Shown: one piece after another, positions 9,039-16,506 of the stretch
Layout: every line of letters begins with the position of its first letter
Position numbering within the stretch: the stretch's first letter is position 1
Assembly: GCA_963700895.1 (NCBI GenBank)
Contig: CAVOZI010000025.1
Span: 57,944-121,943, forward strand
Direction: 5' to 3'
DNA from: Anderseniella sp963700895
Lineage (GTDB): Bacteria > Pseudomonadota > Alphaproteobacteria > Rhizobiales > Aestuariivirgaceae
Length of the DNA: 64,000 nucleotides
Notes under the pieces: generated by a model
What the model was told of the DNA's origin: nothing
The model's database searches: none
What the model saw: only the letters and a program-made list of their open reading frames with translations
Made by a program: the position numbers and the translations under genes

Positions 9039-9371
9039 CTAGCTTATTAGGACTTTCTTGGACACATCCAAAAGTGGTTCATTTGCTGACTTGGCCATGA
9101 TCAACTTCAGCGCCTCCAGATGCGCCGTCGCGACGTCCGACTTATCCTCGTCTGCTGCCGGTGATGGTCGCCCATAACCTCTGTCGAGCAGTGAGTTGGC
9201 GGCATACAGGGCCACACGCGGATCAGGGTCATGGAGGTGCTTCACCAGGACATCGACGGCCTCGTGTGTGTGTTGCCGCGCCAGCTCGCGCAGTTCCTTG
9301 ACGCCGCTGGGCCTGCCGCCGGGGTTGGCGCTTTGGCCGGGAAGGAAACGGCCACTACCGTCGCGCTGCAT
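9039..9371 (-). CDS. DUF5681 domain-containing protein
   Basis: 110-residue protein opening with the DUF5681 signature GRFLPGQSANPGGRPSG, then a charged helical region (LARQHTHEAVDVLVKHL, RVALYAANSLLDRGYGRP). Relatives are usually encoded in prophages and mobile elements, often near terminase genes, which suggests a DNA-binding packaging or replication role; that is inference. The ATG at 9371 has a GGGG ribosome site. It lies 88 bp downstream of the primase/helicase on the same strand and converges with the integrase. Confidence 0.75.
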   Translation of the reverse strand: MQRDGSGRFLPGQSANPGGRPSGVKELRELARQHTHEAVDVLVKHLHDPDPRVALYAANSLLDRGYGRPSPAADEDKSDVATAHLEALKLIMAKSANEPLLDVSKKVLIS

Positions 9372-9459
9372 TGCTAACCCCTTTCAGGACGTGATCTGAG
9401 GTCTTGTATAAGAATTAAATCATGAAGTAGGTTTAATGTCAATTTTGACTATAGCAGTC

Positions 9460-12400
9460 TCATTGGCTGTTTGCAGACAGACCGCGTTGTTGACCAGCCA
9501 GTGCAGCAGCGACGCCAGCAGCGAAAAGCTCGGGATTAGCCCTCACCACCTGCTTGAATATAGAGACTGGATCGAATGTCTGGAGACGCCGCCTGACGGC
9601 ATCTGTGAGCTTGCGGGCCTTGGTCCGCGTGATGAACCTCCAGTCTGCGGCAAAGCGAATGACACCCAGGGGGTCCGCTTTCTGCGGTATGGGGATGTGC
9701 GGATCAGTCACTAGAGCAGTGACTGTCTCGGCCACCTTGGCCTGCAGGCTGGCACTCACTCGCTGAAGTGGCAGGCGCGGGTCTTGAGGCTGAGGTGGCT
9801 TAGCGACGGCGGGATTATCGAAAGTTGCGGCATTCTTGACGACGGTGACAAGTTGCGGCGAAGCCTCCATTGGCTTGTAGCAGGCGCTTAGGGCTTCGGC
9901 ACGGGCTTCAATGCTGTGGGCAGCCTCACAGGCCGATCCGGTCAGCTCGAAGACCTTCAAAAGCCCAACACGTTCTTCCAAGGCGACTTTCGGATCAGGG
10001 AAAACCCGGCTGTCGGCAATGCCACGCTTGAGCTTCGCCCCTTGAGCTGCTCGGTGGTACGAGAAGGGTATAAAGTGAGATGGGAGGACAGTGGGATTTT
10101 CGTATATTGTCTTTATATAGGAAAACTCCACTGTCCTCTGGCTAGTCCCACGCCGTTGATCTTTGATTGATTGCTCGTTCCCTAGCTCTGGCCAAATCCG
10201 GCTCAGATCCGCAGCGCTCTCGAGCCACATACCCAATCCTAAGGCCCTATCATCACTGGATGGCGTGCTGAAGCAGAGAACCTCATCCACCGGCAGTGGC
10301 GGAGCATCCTCGCCCCAGATCTCTACTTGGAGCGGATTGCTGGCGGCGCGATTGACGCCCCGACCGCGGCCTATGGCTTGCACAATCTGATCCTCACAGA
10401 TGGCGTGCCGGATGCTTTCGGCAAGAACATGCGGGTGCCGATGAACAGTCATCGTGGCTGATCCCTTTTCCGCGCCGGCTACTGTCACTTTTTGCATCTC
10501 GTACCAGCCATCTGGAGCGTTGGAGGCAGGTACCCATTGGCTCGACAGCGCGCTTGCCATGCGCTCAGTGTCCCGCGGTGACGGCATCATGCGACCAACC
10601 ACGATCAGCAGGTCAACATCGCCATGAGCGTCCAAGCCTGCGATAGCGCCGTGATGCTCCAGTGCAATGTGGTCGGGGATAGCGTGCCGTGCGCGGATCG
10701 CTTTCTCAGCCTTCTTAGGCAATATCGCCAGCGTCCTCCCTGGCACCGGCGCGGCTGCGTAAAGGATCGAGCGATAGAGCTGGTCGTCGTGGCTCTGCTT
10801 CTCAAAGGCGCTGTGAGCAAAGCTCTTGCCGGTGACAGCCAAAACGCGTTGGTGAGGACTTTTAACGGCAATGTCGTCAACCACTTCAAAGTCAGGCAGT
10901 AAAGGCGAAACCAGCTCCGGATGCAGGGTGGCATCGATATGAAGCGTAGGAGCCTGCCATCCTGCCTTGATCGTGTCGGCCCAGCAGAGAGCCACCACTG
11001 GCCGTCCTGAAGCGTTGCGCTCGTCTTCGACACCAATCACCTCAACCGTTCCGCAGACCTCGCCTTCGCCCTCGAGGAACGCTTCCAGCAGGCTCCATAG
11101 CCGCGACAGAGGGCGTATGCTGGCCAAATGCTTAGCAAAGAAGGGTGGATGCTGTTGATCTGGCTTCACGCTGATTTTCGTGGGCTTCCTTTTCCACTCC
11201 AACCTGCGAGCGCTGGCGCAGTCCTCTGCTGTCAATCCTGAGCCGTACACTATCTTGCGGGTAAGGGGACCATTGCCAGTGGCCTCGATCAAACTAACCA
11301 GCTTGCGGCGCAGTGGCATTAGCTCTGCCACCAGATCGTTAGTGACAGGATTTATAACTTTACCTTCGCGGTTGAGGATCAAAGGTTCGTCCTTCAATAT
11401 CACCATCTCCAAGCGCACTGGCGCTTGCCCGAAGCCACGCAAGGAGGCCTGCCAGAAGCCTTCGTCGATGATTACCAGCGATGGCTGGCCGATTGCGTCC
11501 GGACGCTGGTGAAACAGGCTCGCGTGCGGCACCACCCAGATATCTGCGGAGCGCTGGCGCTGCTGCTGATAGGCGCAAGTTGCAAAATGGGGACAACCTG
11601 CCTTGCAAACGGTTTCTTGTACGTCTTGGAGCAGGGTTTGAGCGAGGCGGACGGCATCAATATTACGGCACATCCTTTGACCGAGAGTGTCCGGATCGTC
11701 GGCATCGCGGCCTCGCCAGCAGGCAATCTGTAGCGTCAGATCTTGCTGTTTAGCTTCCTTGTCGAGTCGACCCAGCAACTCGCGACCCAACTTGTGGGTC
11801 GGCACTGCGAACACCACCGGGCGGCGCCCGCCTTCGCCCAAATGGTAGCCTTCTGCTATCCAACCAACAGCAGCCCCGATCGCCTCGTGTGTCTTGCCGA
11901 CGCCAACATCCACTCTGATACCTAGCGGAGGACAGTCAAGCTCAGACCGCAAGCGGGAGATGGCATCGGAGACAGCCGCAGAGAGCCGTTTGCGTGCAGA
12001 CAGCAAGTTCATATGGCGGGACACGCTTCCCGCCTTATCGAAGCTCTGTGCGGCCTGCAGACGGCACCGGACATGGTCTTGCCCCTCAGCCTGCAGCGCG
12101 TCATTGAAGTCGCTCTTGTCACCCCTAAGCGTTGGCCAAGGTGTCGCCTCCAGCACCGTGCGGCCACCGCGCCGCCAGCCGCGGATCGCTTTCATCAGGT
12201 TCACTCTCGCTGGTGAAACCCTCGGGTCGTCGTCCAAAGCCACTATAATGGTACGGCTCATGTGAACTGAGGTAAGATCCACGTTGCCGATCTGACCGAG
12301 CGCAGCCCATACTTCATACCCAGTGGCCCACCAGACACTCAGTGCTGTCTCGGGGCCTTCAGCAAGCACCAGCGGACCGTCTGGCTTGACGGAGAAACGC

Positions 12401-13038
12401 ACAGCTCTGCCTGTTATGGAGCCAAGGCTGCGCTTCACCTTCCGGCCTTCGTCGTCAAGACGTGAAGTGCCATCGTCATTGAGAAATATGCGCTGTATGG
12501 CGGTAATCCGCCCATCCGGAGCCGTGCAGGCGCAAATGAGCGCCCTGATCTGCGGATGCCACCGCAAGCTACTGGGCCACTCAGCAGCCAGTATGCCGCG
12601 CCTACGCAGATAGGCCTCGGCAGGTGTACCCGGTATCGGTACCGCCTCAGACCAGATACGCCGCACCTGGGCGGCCTTGCGTTCCTCTTCAGGATCGCGG
12701 TCTGATTCAGGGTCAGACTTTGCTTGGGCCTTGGGCTTCAGGATTGTACGAGACGGTTGCTCGTCGTCGCTCACGCGCAGCCAACGGCGCCCCCACGCTT
12801 CAGCACCTTGAAGGTCGCAGTCTAGCGCATCCATTATCAGATCGAGAACAGAGCCGCCGCGGCCAGCTTCGAAGTTGTAGTATCGTCCGCGGCCCCTGCC
12901 GCTGAGGGTGAAAACGCGCGCACCCTTCCGACCCCAGCGCATCTCCTTCCGGGTGCGCGAGGTTGGCTTGCCCAGCAGATGCTCACCTATAGCGGCAGCA
13001 TCTGCTGCAAGAGCAGACTTGAGAGCGCTAAGGTCCAC
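9460..13038 (-). CDS. Toprim primase fused to a DinG/XPD-like SF2 helicase
   Basis: 1192-residue replication protein of the element. The N-terminal part (1-90) resembles the domain that precedes Toprim in phage primases (RYYNFEAGRGGSVLDLI). A Toprim domain follows: VLAEGPETALSVW (224-236), IIVALDDD (264-271) and GDKSDFNDAL. The helicase part has GVGKT (379-383), four cysteines (457, 478, 482, 488) in DinG-like context (CPHFATCAY), a PHASLF segment, LVIIDE (521-526) and motif VI QAIGRGRG from residue 887. Four cysteines between motifs I and II are the hallmark of Fe-S XPD/DinG helicases. The start is GTG at 13038, 19 nt after the excisionase stop codon. The frame is intact, unlike the integrase. 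Confidence 0.8.
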   Translation of the reverse strand: MDLSALKSALAADAAAIGEHLLGKPTSRTRKEMRWGRKGARVFTLSGRGRGRYYNFEAGRGGSVLDLIMDALDCDLQGAEAWGRRWLRVSDDEQPSRTILKPKAQAKSDPESDRDPEEERKAAQVRRIWSEAVPIPGTPAEAYLRRRGILAAEWPSSLRWHPQIRALICACTAPDGRITAIQRIFLNDDGTSRLDDEGRKVKRSLGSITGRAVRFSVKPDGPLVLAEGPETALSVWWATGYEVWAALGQIGNVDLTSVHMSRTIIVALDDDPRVSPARVNLMKAIRGWRRGGRTVLEATPWPTLRGDKSDFNDALQAEGQDHVRCRLQAAQSFDKAGSVSRHMNLLSARKRLSAAVSDAISRLRSELDCPPLGIRVDVGVGKTHEAIGAAVGWIAEGYHLGEGGRRPVVFAVPTHKLGRELLGRLDKEAKQQDLTLQIACWRGRDADDPDTLGQRMCRNIDAVRLAQTLLQDVQETVCKAGCPHFATCAYQQQRQRSADIWVVPHASLFHQRPDAIGQPSLVIIDEGFWQASLRGFGQAPVRLEMVILKDEPLILNREGKVINPVTNDLVAELMPLRRKLVSLIEATGNGPLTRKIVYGSGLTAEDCASARRLEWKRKPTKISVKPDQQHPPFFAKHLASIRPLSRLWSLLEAFLEGEGEVCGTVEVIGVEDERNASGRPVVALCWADTIKAGWQAPTLHIDATLHPELVSPLLPDFEVVDDIAVKSPHQRVLAVTGKSFAHSAFEKQSHDDQLYRSILYAAAPVPGRTLAILPKKAEKAIRARHAIPDHIALEHHGAIAGLDAHGDVDLLIVVGRMMPSPRDTERMASALSSQWVPASNAPDGWYEMQKVTVAGAEKGSATMTVHRHPHVLAESIRHAICEDQIVQAIGRGRGVNRAASNPLQVEIWGEDAPPLPVDEVLCFSTPSSDDRALGLGMWLESAADLSRIWPELGNEQSIKDQRRGTSQRTVEFSYIKTIYENPTVLPSHFIPFSYHRAAQGAKLKRGIADSRVFPDPKVALEERVGLLKVFELTGSACEAAHSIEARAEALSACYKPMEASPQLVTVVKNAATFDNPAVAKPPQPQDPRLPLQRVSASLQAKVAETVTALVTDPHIPIPQKADPLGVIRFAADWRFITRTKARKLTDAVRRRLQTFDPVSIFKQVVRANPELFAAGVAAALAGQQRGLSANSQ

Positions 13039-13057
13039 GACGCGAACGCCTGATTGC

Positions 13058-13312
13058 TCAGGCCGCGTCAGGCTTTATGCCACTACGCCACTTGTCGGCA
13101 TTTGCCAGCCATGTTGGCTCATCACCTATTGGCTCGGCTGATTGCAGCAGCGCTTCGAGGTCAGCGTTGAGGACGAATGCGCGACCACCTATGCGGCGTA
13201 CTTGCAGAAGCCCCATATTGGCCCACCGATAGATGGTAGCGCGACTGCAGCCCAAGGCCTTAGCAGTCTCATCAATGCTGAACGCAATGCGTCCGTATTC
13301 TGGATTGAGCAT
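13058..13312 (-). CDS. Excisionase-type helix-turn-helix protein
   Basis: 84-residue DNA-binding protein with a MerR/excisionase-type winged HTH: FSIDETAKALGCSRATIYRWANMGLL followed in turn by a VRRIGGRAFVLNADLEALL wing and helix. It is first in the leftward operon with the primase/helicase, so it could be the recombination directionality factor, a regulator of replication, or both. The ATG at 13312 gives the complete domain. Palindromes at 13451-13466 and 13550-13563 lie upstream and are possible binding sites. Confidence 0.75.
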   Translation of the reverse strand: MLNPEYGRIAFSIDETAKALGCSRATIYRWANMGLLQVRRIGGRAFVLNADLEALLQSAEPIGDEPTWLANADKWRSGIKPDAA

Positions 13313-13450
13313 AGAGATGCCCTCCCGAAGCAGATGACTGTGATTGGTTCACTCGGGCAGCCAGTTCGCCGCTGACGCTGCTCGATGGGTTCATCTGCGG
13401 GATGGACGATGCCTTGTCCCCATTCACCCGGGCCGCGATGTCCAGAATGA

Positions 13451-13466
13451 CGTAGGTAATCCTACG
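13451..13466. promoter_or_regulatory. Perfect palindrome, candidate operator
   Basis: CGTAGG-TAAT-CCTACG, a perfect 6-bp inverted repeat with a 4-bp spacer, 139 bp upstream of the excisionase start. Candidate binding site for that protein or for a repressor; no direct evidence. Confidence 0.35.
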
Positions 13467-13549
13467 ACTTGTTCTGACTGCTGCCAGTCATCTTCCGAGC
13501 CTGGCGTGGCTTTGCCGGAAGGGATGCCGATCAGGGGGAATGAACCTTT

Positions 13550-13563
13550 CGGAACTTGTTCCG
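13550..13563. promoter_or_regulatory. Palindrome CGGAAC-TT-GTTCCG
   Basis: A 14-bp perfect dyad overlapping a GAAC-N6-GAAC arrangement (13542-13555). It resembles, but with a spacer one base short, the GAAC-N7-GAAC LexA box of alphaproteobacteria. Possible operator for element induction; weak. Confidence 0.25.
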
Positions 13564-14175
13564 ACCCTGAGCCGACCTTTAATGCATAGTGCCAGATCGG
13601 GTCGCACCATGTCAAGTTCTAGTGTTTGCGCATCCACAAACCACAATATCTTGTGCTTGTTGGCACGAAAGACGTCCGAGATCTACGTGGTGGGTGACGA
13701 TTAAAGCTACCCCACTCAACAAGCCGTTCCCACCAAACATCAGCCAGGCTCCGCTTCCGCCCTACCTCTCTCGCTGGCCTCCACGGGGCATTTACTTTTA
13801 AGCTCGCAGCGGACCGGCGGACGCTCAAACGACGAGGTGTCATCCGCATCTCTCAGGGCTCAACGGCCTGCCGAGGGGCTGATGAAATAAAAAACGTGAA
13901 AGCCGATGCCAATGGCCGGGAGGCGGGGGCATGGCCAACCTCACCACTGGGAGCAGGCGCGAGTGCCTTCGAAATAATACCTGCCGGTGCGGTACCTTGA
14001 CGGGGGATGGGAGGGGCTATCTAGGCTCTCTGCTTCCATGTGACGTAATTGTCGTGTCATGGAGCAAGCGGATGGTAGAGGACGCCAATGGTCCATCTGT
14101 GGCCTTGTATCTGCCATTTATACGGGATTGGCGCGCATATATCTCTATGCTTGCGCGTAGCGCCGAGAACTTTTT

Positions 14176-14214
14176 TCATTATGTTTGGTGGCATTTCCCG
14201 AGAAAACATAATGA
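14176..14214. repeat. AT-rich inverted repeat
   Basis: TCATTATGTTT and its perfect complement AAACATAATGA separated by 17 nt, preceded by five further T residues. It is strikingly AT-rich for this genome. It could be part of an origin, an attachment region or a hairpin in a transcript from either strand. Confidence 0.45.
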
Positions 14215-14329
14215 GTTTGAGGCCTTGGCCAAAAAAACTCCTTGCCAACCCTGATTTGGCAACTCAGTCTCAGGCCATTTCGCATGAGACAGCATGAGCA
14301 AGCTTGAGATGCTTCCTGACGCCAGACAT

Positions 14330-14358
14330 AAAAAACCGGCCCGGGTTTCCCCGAGCCG
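14330..14358 (-). terminator. Porin terminator, right copy
   Basis: Same hairpin as at 6862-6890 (CGGCTCGGG / CCCGGGCCG, GAAA loop, six T residues read leftward), about 25 bp after the right porin's stop codon. The identity with the left copy extends through the last codons of the gene. Confidence 0.85.
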
Positions 14359-14383
14359 ATCGTTGTGTCTGTCCAACTGCTTC

Positions 14384-15871
14384 TTAGAAGAAGAAGCGGG
14401 TGTGGAACATCAGGTTGAGTGCATCGTTGTCGCTGAGGCAGTCATCGTTTTCGCCTTCGCCACAGTCAGATTCGTTGTAGTACGATGCCTGGCCGTAGTT
14501 GACTTCCCAACCCAAGCGCAGCTGACGCACTGGCTGCCAGATGATGTTGGCGCCGACAACCCAACCTTCGCTGAAGTCGCCAACCTGTGCGCTACCGCTG
14601 CCAAGCGACTCGAGGTCCTTTTCGTAACCACCGAAGATGTTAGCACTGGTTGCGTCGTTGATGGCGAAGCCGAGACCAGCAACACCACCCCACATTTCAC
14701 GCGGGTCGCCGTTCCAGTCGTACAGACCGTTCTGAGTGCCACCCATCCATACGAGGCTGCGGCCAACCATGCCTTCACCGTAGGCAGCGCTCATCGACAG
14801 CGTTGCCACGTCAGCCAGATTGACAACGGCAGAACCGCCGACCATCCAGCCGAGCTCGTCGTTGGCATCAATGATGTCATTGTTGACAAATGTGCCGCCG
14901 AGCTCTTCACAAGCACTGCCGCTGGCCTGGCCGTTGGTGATGCTGAACGGGTAGACGGTCCCCTGATAACGAGCAGGGATGCCCAAGCAGTTGCCTTCCC
15001 CGTCGTCCTTTGCGACCCCGCCGCTGAAGTCAGACACGCCAGCAACGATCTGGAACTGATGACCACCAGGGACATCATACATGATCGAGGTGGTGATGTC
15101 CGGCATAGCAGTGGTGGACTCAAAGGTCGGCTCTTCCAGAGCAACGGCCCACGACAGCGGTCCGTCACGGTAGGTCAGGCGAACCTGGTCACGACGGGTG
15201 GTGTTCGAGACACCAAGCGGCGTGGAGGAGTTCACGGTGGTCGGAACGCCGATGAGGCTGTTCAGCTGCCAGAACGTACCCGCGCCGAGGGTCCAGTTCG
15301 GGGTCATGTCCCACTCACCCCATGCATAGCGCATCTGGGCGAAGTTCGGGGTATCAGCACGCAGTTCGATATCGGTGCGGATCTGGCCCACAGCGGTGTC
15401 GATGCGCGAACGGACACGGATCGAGCCACGGCCATTGATGTCGAGGTGAGTATCGCCATCAACCCATTCGTAAGGGTTGAAGTTACCGGCTTCACCGGGG
15501 GTGTGGCCGTCGATGCCCAGGGTCACCCAGCTGCTGACATAGCCGCTGACGGTGATTTCAGCCACCGGTGCCGGCATGTCGGCGGTCGGGGTGATGGCAA
15601 TGGTGTAACCGGAGTTTTCACCACCGGCCCAGTCACGGTCGATCTGCGGCGAGTTGTAGGCGAAGTTGTAGTCGGCAGCGCCACGGCGGCCGGTGAGCAG
15701 GCTCACGCCTTCCGGCACGTTGTACGAGGAAGCCGAGGACTCCATCGTGTCTACTTTGGTCTGAAGGGCTTCAAGCTGAGCCTTCAGAGCAGACAATTCG
15801 TCGGCCTGAGCGCCGGTAGCCATGACGGCGAGAGCCGCGCCACCGAGCAGAGCCTTGCGAAGATTGATCAT
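14384..15871 (-). CDS. Outer-membrane porin, right copy
   Basis: 495-residue porin paralogous to the gene at 6916-8304. It shares the signal peptide (MINLRKALLGG), the helical LSALKAQLEALQTK segment, nearly the same first 270 codons and the terminal FHTRFFF. It differs by an added loop of about 40 residues (near 270-315) with two cysteines (NCLG...SACEELGG), and by a late loop with another pair (SDCGEGENDDC). These loops are predicted to be extracellular or pore-facing, so the two porins may differ in selectivity or phage recognition. The ATG at 15871 follows GGGAGAAACC. The leader is long and unrelated to that of the left copy. Confidence 0.9.
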   Translation of the reverse strand: MINLRKALLGGAALAVMATGAQADELSALKAQLEALQTKVDTMESSASSYNVPEGVSLLTGRRGAADYNFAYNSPQIDRDWAGGENSGYTIAITPTADMPAPVAEITVSGYVSSWVTLGIDGHTPGEAGNFNPYEWVDGDTHLDINGRGSIRVRSRIDTAVGQIRTDIELRADTPNFAQMRYAWGEWDMTPNWTLGAGTFWQLNSLIGVPTTVNSSTPLGVSNTTRRDQVRLTYRDGPLSWAVALEEPTFESTTAMPDITTSIMYDVPGGHQFQIVAGVSDFSGGVAKDDGEGNCLGIPARYQGTVYPFSITNGQASGSACEELGGTFVNNDIIDANDELGWMVGGSAVVNLADVATLSMSAAYGEGMVGRSLVWMGGTQNGLYDWNGDPREMWGGVAGLGFAINDATSANIFGGYEKDLESLGSGSAQVGDFSEGWVVGANIIWQPVRQLRLGWEVNYGQASYYNESDCGEGENDDCLSDNDALNLMFHTRFFF

Positions 15872-15882
15872 TATGGTTTCTC
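15057..15882. repeat. Direct repeat, right copy (porin 5' two-thirds)
   Basis: Partner of 7490-8315 (constant offset 7567 bp, no indels). Together the two copies form an ~0.8-kb direct repeat bracketing the mobile element, which homologous recombination could use to delete it. Confidence 0.85.
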
Positions 15883-16506
15883 CCATAATCTCTAGAGTTG
15901 GGTTTGCCCCCCGGAAACTTCCCCTGCAAACCGGGATTAGGAGGACGGCGTGCAACGTCAAATCACACGCAGACTGTTGTCTCTCCAACTCATCTGGAAA
16001 TCAACTGCCGCAAACGCTCCGGATGAACTATTCTGGAAAGTGTGACCTTATTGCAACAGTCGCCCCGGCAGCGGTATGGGGACGGCTGGCGCCTTCCGGC
16101 GCGCCACCAGCAGGCTACATTATATAGGCTGCTTGCGGGGCGCGGTCGTCAAAAACGACGGAGAATGGCCGAAGCCTGCGAAATTTGTAGTGTTTTCCCG
16201 CATCGTTTCCGTGCAGGGACGGCAGAACAAGCTTGATTCAACTTGCTGGTGAAACGAGCTGCCGCTAAATTAACGTATGGTTGACCATATCGAGGGACCC
16301 GAGGCGGCGCTTGCCGTATCTTGCCGGCCTGGAAGGTGAATCATGTTGATGGCGGGCGAATCAATTGATTCCGTCTGCCGCGTTGACTGGGGGGTTCCGG
16401 TATAATCGGTTGACTGCCGGGCGCTGCCTGCCGGAAAGCGATCAGGCTGCGTGCGACCGGGGAAAATTGCGGGCCGGTTACGGTTCGCTGGACGAGGGGA
16501 CGTGTC
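15872..16506. other. Divergent intergenic region, porin / OmpA-family gene
   Basis: 635 bp between divergently transcribed envelope genes, with no credible gene. It holds the right porin's leader, a candidate porin promoter near 16122-16152, and a GC-rich inverted repeat near 16085-16105. The ribosome site of the rightward gene (GAGGGG) is at 16494-16499. Confidence 0.6.
16122..16152 (-). promoter_or_regulatory. Candidate promoter of the right porin
   Basis: Leftward TTGACG (16152-16147), 19-bp spacer, CTATAT (16127-16122), running on into ATG as CTATATAATG. The -10 matches the alphaproteobacterial CTATAT form well; the spacer is longer than ideal. It implies a 5' leader of about 240 nt. Confidence 0.4.

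Larger units (their letters stand above)
8367..14031. mobile_element. Putative integrative element or phage satellite between the porins
   Basis: Gene content: tyrosine integrase (broken), DUF5681 protein, Toprim/helicase fusion and excisionase-type HTH protein, followed by palindrome-rich non-coding DNA. This set is typical of small integrative elements and P4/PICI-like satellites. Boundaries are tentative and rest on a 10-bp direct repeat TAGGCTCTCT at 8367-8376 and 14022-14031, which could be chance. No capsid, terminase large subunit or conjugation gene is present. All genes except the integrase run leftward, as one likely operon. Confidence 0.55.
13313..14329. other. Non-coding, palindrome-rich end of the element
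   Basis: About 1 kb without a convincing gene. Its base composition is visibly less GC-rich than the neighbours, most clearly near 14090-14240. It contains several perfect inverted repeats (13451-13466, 13476-13490, 13550-13563, 14176-14214 and a 7-bp pair around 14241-14262). The largest frame (13931-14254, +, 107 codons) resembles nothing I know and has no ribosome site. It probably holds the excisionase promoter, operators, and an attachment site or replication origin. Confidence 0.5.

Noticed and set aside
13542..13563. LexA/SOS box upstream of the excisionase gene
   Set aside because: The GAAC half-sites are 6 bp apart, not the 7 bp of the alphaproteobacterial box, so it is listed only as a palindrome.
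13931..14254. 107-codon frame in the element's non-coding end
   Set aside because: No ribosome site, no recognisable fold, and it contains the AT-rich inverted repeat; treated as non-coding.
13313..14329. tRNA gene serving as attachment site
   Set aside because: No cloverleaf or TPsiC-arm sequence is visible on either strand.
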